DNA of 5,649 bases, taken from the NCBI GenBank assembly GCA_003167015.1, contig PMUF01000482.1, forward strand, positions 1-5,649, given 5' to 3'. The DNA is from Chitinophagaceae bacterium (GTDB taxonomy: Bacteria; Bacteroidota; Bacteroidia; Chitinophagales; Chitinophagaceae). The position numbers and the translations under genes are program-made. Within the stretch, counting starts at the first letter, position 1. Every line of letters starts with the position of its first letter. The notes below the pieces were generated by a model. The model saw only the letters and a list, made by a program, of their open reading frames with translations. It was not told the origin of the DNA and made no database searches. This document shows positions 1 to 5,649 of this stretch, in pieces.

Positions 1-109
1 GAAGCAGGAAGCCGTCGCGACGGCCAAACAAGGCATCGATCTGGCCCAAAAAGCCGGCAATGCTGATTATGTGGCGCTGAATCAAAAACTGATCAGCTCT
101 TTGCAATAA
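1..109 (+). CDS. C-terminal end of a protein, possibly DUF2911 family (5' truncated)
   Basis: The reading frame begins at base 2 and stops at the TAA at 107-109, giving 35 residues. They read as an amphipathic TPR-like helix pair (KQEAVATAKQGIDLAQKAGN) followed by ADYVALNQKLISSLQ. The pattern A..AK.G..LA..AGN.DYV..N.KLI resembles, from memory, the extreme C-terminus of Bacteroidota DUF2911 proteins, where a TPR-like helical tail follows the DUF2911 beta domain. The diagnostic domain lies outside the window, so the family call is tentative; any protein with a C-terminal TPR is an alternative. That it is a real coding end is supported by the strong terminator hairpin 26 bp after the stop. It converges on the minus-strand operon that ends at 173. 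Confidence 0.6.
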   Translation, partial: KQEAVATAKQGIDLAQKAGNADYVALNQKLISSLQ

Positions 110-135
110 CGCGTATACCCGGCCCCGCAGCCGCC

Positions 136-173
136 AAGCCTTCGGATCCATTCGGTCCGGAGGCTTCCTTTTT
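136..173 (+). terminator. Rho-independent terminator between convergent genes
   Basis: A 13-bp stem at 136-148 pairs with 154-166 (two G-T wobbles, no mismatch) around a 5-base loop. A CCTTTTT tract follows at 167-173. On the plus strand this is a classic intrinsic terminator for the gene ending at 109. The T tract touches the stop codon of the minus-strand gene (173-175). Read on the minus strand the hairpin is followed by GC-rich sequence without a U tract, so it would be at best a weak terminator for the opposing operon. Confidence 0.85.
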
Positions 174-997
174 CATCGCCTTTGCTGGACATAACCCGCA
201 GGTATCTCGAACATAGATGCCGGGAAATCCCTGCGGCCCGCGGTGACGAGTAGCATATCCATCGAAAAAGTCTTTGACTGCATATCCATTTTTACAAATG
301 AACCGTCACAGCCGGCCGCCTCCAGCGCCTGCATCATTTTTGGCGTCACATTCTGATTGAGCATTAACTTTTTAAGCTCGGTATAACCGGGTACTCCAGT
401 ACTCGTCCATATATCTTCCGTTACGCCGCTCGTTTGGCCGCCGGCGAAGATCGTCAGTTTGGAATGGGTGCAATTATACCCCGATACGGTCTCGTTGCCG
501 ACCTTGACGACCTGGTATGTCATGCCCCCGCCGGAATTGATGGCGGCAGTATCTACGATATTAAAGATAAAGGTCTTACTCTCCGGATAGAGAAAGATGC
601 TGTACCGCGGCATCCCTCCATGCCCAAGCACCTGCATTTTCGTGCCCATCATACCCATATCGGTACGGACATTGTGGCCATCGGTAATGGCCGTGGACAA
701 CGTATCGCTGCTCGTGGAATCTTTGTTATTTCTTTTGAAGGTATAAACAAGGCGGTATTGATAGAGCAGCCCGCTGCCGCCTGTACCCGTCATAAAGCTT
801 TTGATCGCTGCAGCGGAATCTGCCGGGGAGATCGAAGGCTTCGCATGGGGATATGAGGGGCCCGGTTGGCCGGACGCCTTGGAGGCGCCCGGCTGCTTCA
901 TATTGTTCAACAAGTTCTTAAGGACCTGTGCATCGGATGATACCGGCACCGTTGCTGTCATCAACGCTAATGACAACCAGGTAAATACTGCTTTCAT
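173..997 (-). CDS. Exported DUF4412-like protein, last gene of the CDC-like operon
   Basis: This 274-aa protein has a signal peptide at residues 1-23 (MKA, then hydrophobic WLSLALMTA, cleavage predicted SDA|Q24), so it should be exported, probably to the periplasm. Residues 24-65 are a Pro/Ser/Ala-rich linker. Residues about 75-270 look like the DUF4412 domain of Bacteroidota: repeated beta strands, the VSGYNCTHSK segment at 171-180, the DIW at 195-197, and the closing FEIPAGY at 263-269. The biochemical role of DUF4412 is not known, so no activity is claimed. I chose the ATG at 997 because it opens directly onto the signal peptide and lies 10 bp past the upstream stop; longer frames reach back into the upstream gene and bury the signal peptide. 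An A-rich stretch, not a Shine-Dalgarno, precedes it. The tight spacing implies co-transcription and perhaps translational coupling with the CDC-like gene. It is Met-rich at 113-121 and 236-248. Confidence 0.85.
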   Translation of the reverse strand: MKAVFTWLSLALMTATVPVSSDAQVLKNLLNNMKQPGASKASGQPGPSYPHAKPSISPADSAAAIKSFMTGTGGSGLLYQYRLVYTFKRNNKDSTSSDTLSTAITDGHNVRTDMGMMGTKMQVLGHGGMPRYSIFLYPESKTFIFNIVDTAAINSGGGMTYQVVKVGNETVSGYNCTHSKLTIFAGGQTSGVTEDIWTSTGVPGYTELKKLMLNQNVTPKMMQALEAAGCDGSFVKMDMQSKTFSMDMLLVTAGRRDFPASMFEIPAGYVQQRR

Positions 998-1007
998 GAT
1001 AGTATTT

Positions 1008-2852
1008 TTATTTTCCCGTAAAACTTCCGTCAAAGTATAGCGTAGTCTCGGTACTATACTGCGCCAAAGTAACATTTTGCCATTTGACGATATGTTGTAC
1101 CCCGTCTTCAAAGTTTAATGTCAGGTCCAGCTCCTGCAATGTCCAGGTATCGCTGCCATTCGGAAAGATATGCAGATGCACGACCCCGCCATGGTCCATC
1201 ATATAACCCAGCGTAATGCCGCCAACATAGTATCTCCCGGTTTGGGGGCCGCCGGTCAGTTGGATCGTATTAGTCCCTCCCGCCTGGTAATCGATATTTT
1301 GTGCATAAGTATAATAGTAGTACAGGCAAGGATCAACGGGCGGGTTCTCGCTGTTACCCTGGTTTCCGCCATTAAAGTTATTATTGGGCTGAGCGGCAGT
1401 AGCATCTACCATGCCGTCATTGGAATAGACGAATGCATGAAAATGGTCATCGCCTCTTTTGCCCGTTTGATTATGAAACGTGATCGTAGCACTCAGCAGT
1501 TTAGCTTTGGCGGTACTGGCAGGCACGCAACTGTGTTCCTGGAACTGGTCCGTGGCGCTCTGCGCTCCTACCACATTACAGGCCATATCATAGAACTGAT
1601 AGCTGATAGGCCTCGCATTCTGATAATTGACGCCGGCAACGAGCTGGGTCAATTGCTTTTCAAGGTCTTTTTTGTCAAAAGACAAGGTTGAATTGCCGGG
1701 ACCTCCGACAACATAGCAATTAATCGTGCTTTGGACCGATTTGCTCGTGCTTAAATAATGGACGGCTACGTTGGCGTCTGCACCAAATCCGCTGTAGGCA
1801 GCCTTGAACTCATCCTCTTCCTGGGAAGAATTGAAGCTGACGGTGAGGTTCGCCAGCACGCGGATGCCGTAGCTGACACTTCCTATGACCATCAGGCTGG
1901 GATCATCTTCGATCGAATTGTTCTTAAAGAAACCGCTGTCCGGGGGAATTGTATTGATCGTAAATAAGGATTTCCTTTCATCGATGGTAATGGTGATCGA
2001 GTTCGACGAGCTTGAATTCGAATAAGAATCACTTGCCGAGGCGCCCGCATAACTGGCAAAGCCATAAACCGACAGGCTGGTGGCGGCATTGTTATAATCC
2101 TGAAATACCTGGAATGCCTGGCTTTCAGTGGCTGGTGGACCGACTGATTCCCTGAAGAGATCGGCAACGGCGGCACGAACAGTAGCCATGTTCGGATTGT
2201 TCACCGTTTCATAGCCATTCCCCTTTATATTGGGATTGTCTGTCGAGATCATGATAGGATACCTGGCACCCACCGTCTCGTTATAGGTACCGGAGGAAAT
2301 CGCATCAAAACTATAGATTGCGCCCGGATAAATATGACTGATGGCTGCAGAGTAATCATTGGAGAGAAAACTGGTGCTGTTGGCATCTAGCTCCACATTC
2401 TCTGTAGTACATACCCATTTGGCTCCGCCCTGGGCCGTTGAATCTTTTTTGATCAGCTTCTTGGATGGGTTTTTAACCTTGTCGCCCTGATCGAAGGAAG
2501 GATTCTTTACCATCGTGACCTTTGCCCCGGTGCCGTCATTGTAAGTGATATGCTTTGTAAGCACGGCAGCAGTCGCCTTTGCGTGCTTTTTGGATCGTTC
2601 GATGCCCTTTGCCGTCTTGGCATAGTCCTTCATATTCTTGACCAAAGGGGCTGTGGTGGCGGGCGCTGTCTTTACGGTCGTGGGTGGCGGCACAACCGCC
2701 TTCGCAGGTGGCGCCGTGGCTGCCGTGTTTTTGGCAGGCGGCTTTGTCGTTTGAGCCTGAGCGGTGACGCTGAAAAGAACGATCATAAGGAGGAAGACAG
2801 ATCCGGACATTATCTTGCAGAAAAGGTCAGGAACGTTACTGGTGCGTTTCAT
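1008..2852 (-). CDS. CDC-like (thiol-activated cytolysin family) pore-forming protein with a divergent C-terminal domain
   Basis: A 614-aa exported protein. The signal peptide spans residues 1-33 (hydrophobic VFLLMIVLFSV, cleavage near AQA|Q34). Residues 35-70 are Pro/Thr/Ala-rich, and 71-140 are Lys-rich. Residues about 150-442 match, in order, landmarks of cholesterol-dependent cytolysins: IYPGAIYSFDA at 174-184 (compare LYPGALL), NNPNMATVRAAVADLF at 218-233 (compare DPSNSSVRGAVNDLL), a Ser/Ala/Gly-rich putative transmembrane hairpin at 260-290, SVSYGIRVLANL at 325-336 (compare SNVAYGRTVFVKL), YVVGG at 380-384 (compare VVLGG, the conserved Gly pair), and RPISYQF at 414-420 (compare YPISYTS). 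Residues 450-612 are beta-rich with DDHFHAF and GSDTW motifs. They lack the ECTGLAWEWWR undecapeptide and do not resemble cytolysin domain 4. It is the middle gene of a three-gene operon. Family membership rests on motif order read by eye; lytic activity is inference. Confidence 0.85.
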   Translation of the reverse strand: MKRTSNVPDLFCKIMSGSVFLLMIVLFSVTAQAQTTKPPAKNTAATAPPAKAVVPPPTTVKTAPATTAPLVKNMKDYAKTAKGIERSKKHAKATAAVLTKHITYNDGTGAKVTMVKNPSFDQGDKVKNPSKKLIKKDSTAQGGAKWVCTTENVELDANSTSFLSNDYSAAISHIYPGAIYSFDAISSGTYNETVGARYPIMISTDNPNIKGNGYETVNNPNMATVRAAVADLFRESVGPPATESQAFQVFQDYNNAATSLSVYGFASYAGASASDSYSNSSSSNSITITIDERKSLFTINTIPPDSGFFKNNSIEDDPSLMVIGSVSYGIRVLANLTVSFNSSQEEDEFKAAYSGFGADANVAVHYLSTSKSVQSTINCYVVGGPGNSTLSFDKKDLEKQLTQLVAGVNYQNARPISYQFYDMACNVVGAQSATDQFQEHSCVPASTAKAKLLSATITFHNQTGKRGDDHFHAFVYSNDGMVDATAAQPNNNFNGGNQGNSENPPVDPCLYYYYTYAQNIDYQAGGTNTIQLTGGPQTGRYYVGGITLGYMMDHGGVVHLHIFPNGSDTWTLQELDLTLNFEDGVQHIVKWQNVTLAQYSTETTLYFDGSFTGK

Positions 2853-2888
2853 GATTGATAGGTTATGATTGATAGGTTATGATTGATT
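2851..2888. repeat. 14-bp tandem repeat, about 2.7 copies, at the start of the CDC-like gene
   Basis: The plus-strand unit ATGATTGATAGGTT occurs exactly at 2851-2864 and 2865-2878. A partial copy follows at 2879-2888 (its first nine bases match). It fills most of the 45-bp gap between the stop of the small exported protein gene and the start of the CDC-like gene. The first copy overlaps the CDC-like start codon, which reads ATCATG on the minus strand, while the next copies read ATCATA. No Shine-Dalgarno sequence lies within it. Confidence 0.9.
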
Positions 2889-2897
2889 TGATTAAAA

Positions 2898-3218
2898 TTA
2901 TGGCTTGGCAATGGCTGTGCTGTCAGGCGGATGTACCCTGGCAGAGTCGGCAGACGGCGTCTTAGGCTTGGGCTTCTTCTTGAACAAACCGGTAAATCCC
3001 TTGAACGCCTTGTCCGAAGCGCTGTCCATCTTATTCAGAGCGTTATTGGTAACGGTGTTGGACTTGGTGTTCGCCTTTGTTTGGGCAGACGTCACCACCT
3101 GTTGCGGGATGTTTTTTACAGAATTATCCGTAGTCTGAGCTGCAAGACGGCCGCCTGACAGCAGCAGCAGGATGAAAGCCAGGTATTTCCACCGGCTTCT
3201 TCGGGAAGGTGTTTGCAT
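2898..3218 (-). CDS. Small exported basic protein, first gene of the CDC-like operon
   Basis: A 106-aa protein that I do not recognise as a named family. Residues 1-27 are a signal peptide with a strongly basic n-region (SRRSRWK), a hydrophobic core YLAFILLLL, and a likely cleavage near LAA|Q28. The mature part of about 79 residues is low-complexity: Thr/Asn/Ser/Lys-rich at 28-63, then a short amphipathic segment (DKAFKGFTGLFKKK, 69-82) with a Lys/Pro cluster, and a Pro/Ser/Asp tail. It has no cysteine. The ATG at 3218 was chosen because a GTG in frame at 3254 overlaps the predicted promoter -7 element and would place 12 extra residues before the signal peptide. A 45-bp gap with a tandem repeat separates it from the CDC-like gene. 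It may be an accessory or partner of that protein; this is inference from position only. Confidence 0.75.
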   Translation of the reverse strand: MQTPSRRSRWKYLAFILLLLSGGRLAAQTTDNSVKNIPQQVVTSAQTKANTKSNTVTNNALNKMDSASDKAFKGFTGLFKKKPKPKTPSADSARVHPPDSTAIAKP

Positions 3219-3253
3219 ATAATAGGTATTAGTGAGTTTCCATCGGAACAACA

Positions 3254-3261
3254 CAAAACTA
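3254..3261 (-). promoter_or_regulatory. Likely Bacteroidota-type promoter -7 element for the three-gene operon
   Basis: On the minus strand these bases read TAGTTTTG, a full match to the Bacteroidota -7 consensus TAnnTTTG. Transcription would start near 3247-3249, leaving a leader of roughly 30 bases before the ATG at 3218. No clear -33 TTTG box is present at the usual spacing, so the site is supported by the -7 element, the divergent intergenic position and the fitting distance to the start codon. Confidence 0.55.
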
Positions 3262-3285
3262 TTTTTAATCCGTCTCAGATAATAT

Positions 3286-3298
3286 CCCTTAAAAAGGG
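3286..3298. promoter_or_regulatory. Small inverted repeat in the divergent intergenic region, possible operator
   Basis: CCCTT-AAA-AAGGG is a perfect 5-bp dyad with a 3-base spacer. It lies 25 bp upstream of the operon -7 element and about 60 bp upstream of the kinase start. The position would suit a regulator-binding site serving either or both directions. A dyad this short can occur by chance, and there is no second copy nearby. Confidence 0.25.
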
Positions 3299-3356
3299 TA
3301 ATTTTCCATCAGCGGTAATTTTTTACTTTTAATCGGTGGATTTACAACATGGTTAC

Positions 3357-5348
3357 ATGAAACCATTCTTCCTGCTCATGGCTATTGCAGCAGCTGCATT
3401 GAATGTATATGGGCAGACTTCCTGGGAACATGGGAGGGACAGCTTATTGACTGCTTTATCCCGAGAGAAAGCAGATTCAGATAAAATTTGGACCATGCTG
3501 AACCTGGGGATACTGTACCTGGAGAATCAACCTGATTCTGCCGATTATTATGCGAAAGCCTTATGCAAATTGAGCGAAAAGAACCATGAACCCAACGGAT
3601 TGGCGAATGGGCTTAGCATGCAGGCATATATACTGGGCAATAAAAACCGGCAGGAAGAAGCGATCGCGATGTATCTGCAGGCAATCGCCATAGCGAAAAA
3701 AGCCAATTTGCAAAAGCAGGTCGCCAATATCTGCAATAATATGGCCATTCTCTACAATAGCATCGGCGATCAATCCGCCAGCCTTGACTACTATTTAAAG
3801 GCAGCAGCCATCTACGAACAGATCAAAGACTCCTCTTCCATGTCATTCATCTATGGAAATATCGCAGGAGTATACAATGATCTGAAAGAATTCAACAACG
3901 GATATCTGTATTCCCTGAAAGGCATATCTCTATGCCGGCGCTTGCATACCACCCATGGACTTGGCTCCGGCATGGTGAATCTCAGTAGCTCTCTGATCAG
4001 CTTAAAACGCTACGACACGGCACTTGTCGTTCTGTACCAAAATAAAGAACTGGCCAGGGAAGAAATGAATAAAACCCAGGAGGTCAATGTCCTGGCGAAT
4101 ATTAATTATGCCTATGCCGGGCTCGGGAAATTCAGCCTGATAAAGGCCAACGCAGATGAGATGATGTCCCTGTCCGAACCTATCGATTACAAAGAGGGGA
4201 TCTGTTACGCATTGGTCGGTTTGGCAGAATACTGGTCGCACCAAAAGATGTTTACCCTGGCGATCCATTATGCCGACAAAGCCATCTCCACAGCCGGAAA
4301 AACCAAACTGATTACCACCTTGCGGGACGCCTACCAGGAAGCAGGCAATATCGAAGTCGCCATGGGCAACATTACCAGGTACCATTATTATGACGATCTC
4401 CGTGATTCTATCGATGAGGTCCTGTATTCCGACAAGATCGTCAAGAACACCCAGGAATTGGATGCCAAATATTCACTCAACAAGAAGCAAACCGAGATCG
4501 ACGACCTTAATAAAGAGCGGGAAATCCAGCAGCTGACCATTAAACAACGCAGTACAATGAACTGGGCATTGTCATCCCTCGTATTGGTGACGGCATTGAT
4601 AGGATTTCTGTATAACAGGAACTACCGGCAGAAAAAACGACTATTGCAGGCCAATACCCTCCTCCAGCAACAACGTATCGCAGAACTGGAAAAAGAAAGA
4701 CAATTACTGGCCGCGCGGGGCGTCCTACAGGGACAGATTGGCGAGCGCACCCGGCTGGCGAAAGACCTTCACGATGGGTTGGGCAGTATCCTGTCCAGCG
4801 CCAAATATTCCTTTTCGAGCATGAAAGACAACCTCATCATCACGCCAGTCACCGCGGCGGCTTTCGAACGCAGCATGGGCATGCTCGACCATTCGATCAG
4901 CGAGTTGAGAAGGATAGCCCATAATATGATGCCCGAAGCCCTGGTAAAATTCGGCCTGGATTCTGCACTAAGGGATTTCTGCAATAGTGTGGACCAAAGC
5001 GGCGCGCTGCAATTGACGTATCAATCATTCGACATAGAAGAAAGCTCGATATCGGCGCTGACTGCCGGGGCCGTGTATCGTATTATCCAGGAACTGGTCA
5101 ATAATATACTTCGGCATGCCAATGCTACGACCGCATTGGTTCAATTGGTCAGAAAGGACGGCACCCTGAGTATCACGGTAGAGGACAACGGTAAAGGCTT
5201 CAACACCAGCATTCTTCAAACCAGCAATGGCACCGGTTATCTCAATTTGAGGAACAGGGTGGAATACCTCAATGGCACTATAGATATCCAGACGGCCCCT
5301 GATAAAGGCACTTCCGTCAATATAGAAATATCAAATTTAGCCGCATGA
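3357..5348 (+). CDS. TPR-containing sensor histidine kinase (HisKA_3 / NarL-type)
   Basis: A 663-aa membrane sensor kinase that would autophosphorylate and pass phosphate to the regulator encoded next to it. The signal peptide spans residues 1-19 (cleavage VYG|Q20). About seven or eight TPR units fill residues 44-360 (clear ones at 44-77, 82-115 and 122-155), forming a presumed periplasmic sensing or protein-binding region. A charged helix leads to one transmembrane segment at 402-420, then a cytoplasmic coiled coil at about 425-462. The HisKA_3 box ERTRLAKDLHDGLG (463-476) carries the phospho-accepting His472. The ATPase domain has an N-box with N582/N583 (ELVNNILRH, 579-587), a G1 box EDNGKGF (609-615) and a G2 box GTGYLNL (625-631). 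All key residues are present. The ATG at 3357 was chosen because it opens on the signal peptide; a GTG at 3336 is possible but only prefixes seven residues. The gene is divergent from the CDC-like operon. Its ligand is unknown. Confidence 0.97.
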   Translation: MKPFFLLMAIAAAALNVYGQTSWEHGRDSLLTALSREKADSDKIWTMLNLGILYLENQPDSADYYAKALCKLSEKNHEPNGLANGLSMQAYILGNKNRQEEAIAMYLQAIAIAKKANLQKQVANICNNMAILYNSIGDQSASLDYYLKAAAIYEQIKDSSSMSFIYGNIAGVYNDLKEFNNGYLYSLKGISLCRRLHTTHGLGSGMVNLSSSLISLKRYDTALVVLYQNKELAREEMNKTQEVNVLANINYAYAGLGKFSLIKANADEMMSLSEPIDYKEGICYALVGLAEYWSHQKMFTLAIHYADKAISTAGKTKLITTLRDAYQEAGNIEVAMGNITRYHYYDDLRDSIDEVLYSDKIVKNTQELDAKYSLNKKQTEIDDLNKEREIQQLTIKQRSTMNWALSSLVLVTALIGFLYNRNYRQKKRLLQANTLLQQQRIAELEKERQLLAARGVLQGQIGERTRLAKDLHDGLGSILSSAKYSFSSMKDNLIITPVTAAAFERSMGMLDHSISELRRIAHNMMPEALVKFGLDSALRDFCNSVDQSGALQLTYQSFDIEESSISALTAGAVYRIIQELVNNILRHANATTALVQLVRKDGTLSITVEDNGKGFNTSILQTSNGTGYLNLRNRVEYLNGTIDIQTAPDKGTSVNIEISNLAA

Positions 5349-5649
5349 TCAGGGTATTCATCATAGACGACCACCAGATGATCCTTGAAGGCATTCATTC
5401 CCTTTTGCAGGAGGAAAGGGATATAGAATGGATCGGCTGCGCAAAGTTACCGGATGAATTAATGACCTTCTTAAAGAACAGGCAGCCGGACGTCCTGCTG
5501 ATGGATATCAACCTTCCGCAAAAAAGCGGCCTGGACCTTTGTAAAGAAGTAAAAGAAAAATATCCGGCCATCAGGATCATCGGGTTGAGTACTTCCGACC
5601 AGGTAAGCGTCATAAAAAAGATGAGGGAGAACGGAGCATCTGGTTTTTG
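5345..5649 (+). CDS. Response regulator, NarL/LuxR type (3' truncated by window end)
   Basis: Only the first 101 residues are inside the window, and they make up most of a receiver domain. Visible landmarks are the acidic pair D8-D9 in RVFIIDDHQM, the phospho-accepting D54 in LLMDINLP, the S82 switch residue in IIGLS, and GASGF at 97-101, just before the expected conserved Lys. The DDHQM start and the pairing with a HisKA_3 kinase indicate a NarL/FixJ-type regulator, which normally carries a C-terminal LuxR helix-turn-helix for DNA binding; that half is outside the window. The start ATG overlaps the kinase stop as ATGA (4 bp), so the two are translationally coupled and almost certainly cognate partners. 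Control of the divergent CDC-like operon is possible but not shown by the sequence. Confidence 0.95.
   Translation, partial: MIRVFIIDDHQMILEGIHSLLQEERDIEWIGCAKLPDELMTFLKNRQPDVLLMDINLPQKSGLDLCKEVKEKYPAIRIIGLSTSDQVSVIKKMRENGASGF

Noticed and set aside
434..1040. Two plus-strand open frames (434-856 and 801-1040)
   Set aside because: Both are antisense to the DUF4412-like gene, overlap each other, and have no signal, domain or ribosome site.
1008..1050. Type IX secretion C-terminal signal on the CDC-like protein
   Set aside because: The C-terminus ends in LYFDGSFTGK immediately after the beta-rich domain, without the usual separate sorting domain and its conserved Gly/Lys pattern.
998..1111. 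Longer 312-aa form of the DUF4412-like protein starting at 1111
   Set aside because: It would overlap the CDC-like gene by over 100 bases and place the signal peptide at residue 39; the ATG at 997 is far more plausible.
1170..1691. 173-codon open frame on the plus strand
   Set aside because: It lies wholly antisense to the CDC-like gene, whose protein has a signal peptide and family landmarks. The antisense product shows no recognisable domain.
2817..2819. Cys12 of the CDC-like protein as a lipobox cysteine
   Set aside because: It precedes the hydrophobic core of the signal peptide instead of following it, so the protein is not a lipoprotein by this residue.
3335..3340. GGTGGA as a ribosome binding site for the histidine kinase
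   Set aside because: It lies 16 bases upstream of the ATG at 3357, too far for a normal Shine-Dalgarno, and Bacteroidota genes commonly lack one.
4002..4385. 127-codon minus-strand open frame
   Set aside because: It is antisense to the TPR region of the histidine kinase and has no independent support.

Overview
The window looks like a chromosomal segment from a Bacteroidota bacterium, plausibly Chitinophaga-like (order Chitinophagales); that placement is inference. Support comes from signal peptides cleaved just before Gln, weak or absent Shine-Dalgarno sequences, a promoter element matching the Bacteroidota -7 consensus TAnnTTTG, a TPR-fused sensor histidine kinase of the NarL type, and a probable DUF4412 protein.

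Layout: (1) bases 1-109 hold the 3' end of a plus-strand gene, closed by a strong hairpin terminator at 136-173. (2) Bases 173-3218 hold three minus-strand genes that look like one operon, transcribed from about 3250 down to 173: a 106-aa exported basic protein, a 614-aa exported protein with a cholesterol-dependent-cytolysin-like (CDC-like) core, and a 274-aa exported DUF4412-like protein. (3) A 138-bp divergent intergenic region (3219-3356) carries the likely operon promoter. (4) Bases 3357-5649 hold a plus-strand two-component system: a TPR sensor histidine kinase overlapping by 4 bp with a NarL/LuxR-type response regulator that is cut by the window end.

The most interesting gene is the 614-aa protein. 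Its middle region follows the order of landmarks in thiol-activated cytolysins (YPG segment, NP..ATVRAAV segment, Ser/Ala-rich putative membrane hairpin, SYG segment, GG hinge, PISY segment). The C-terminal cholesterol-binding domain and its Trp-rich undecapeptide are missing and replaced by an unrelated-looking beta-rich domain of about 165 residues. This fits a CDC-like pore-forming protein with altered target recognition. The three operon proteins all carry signal peptides, so they probably act together outside the cytoplasm. The divergent kinase/regulator pair is a candidate controller. Both statements are inference from gene order. There is no gene-free stretch longer than 300 bases, and no RNA gene, CRISPR array or insertion sequence was seen.
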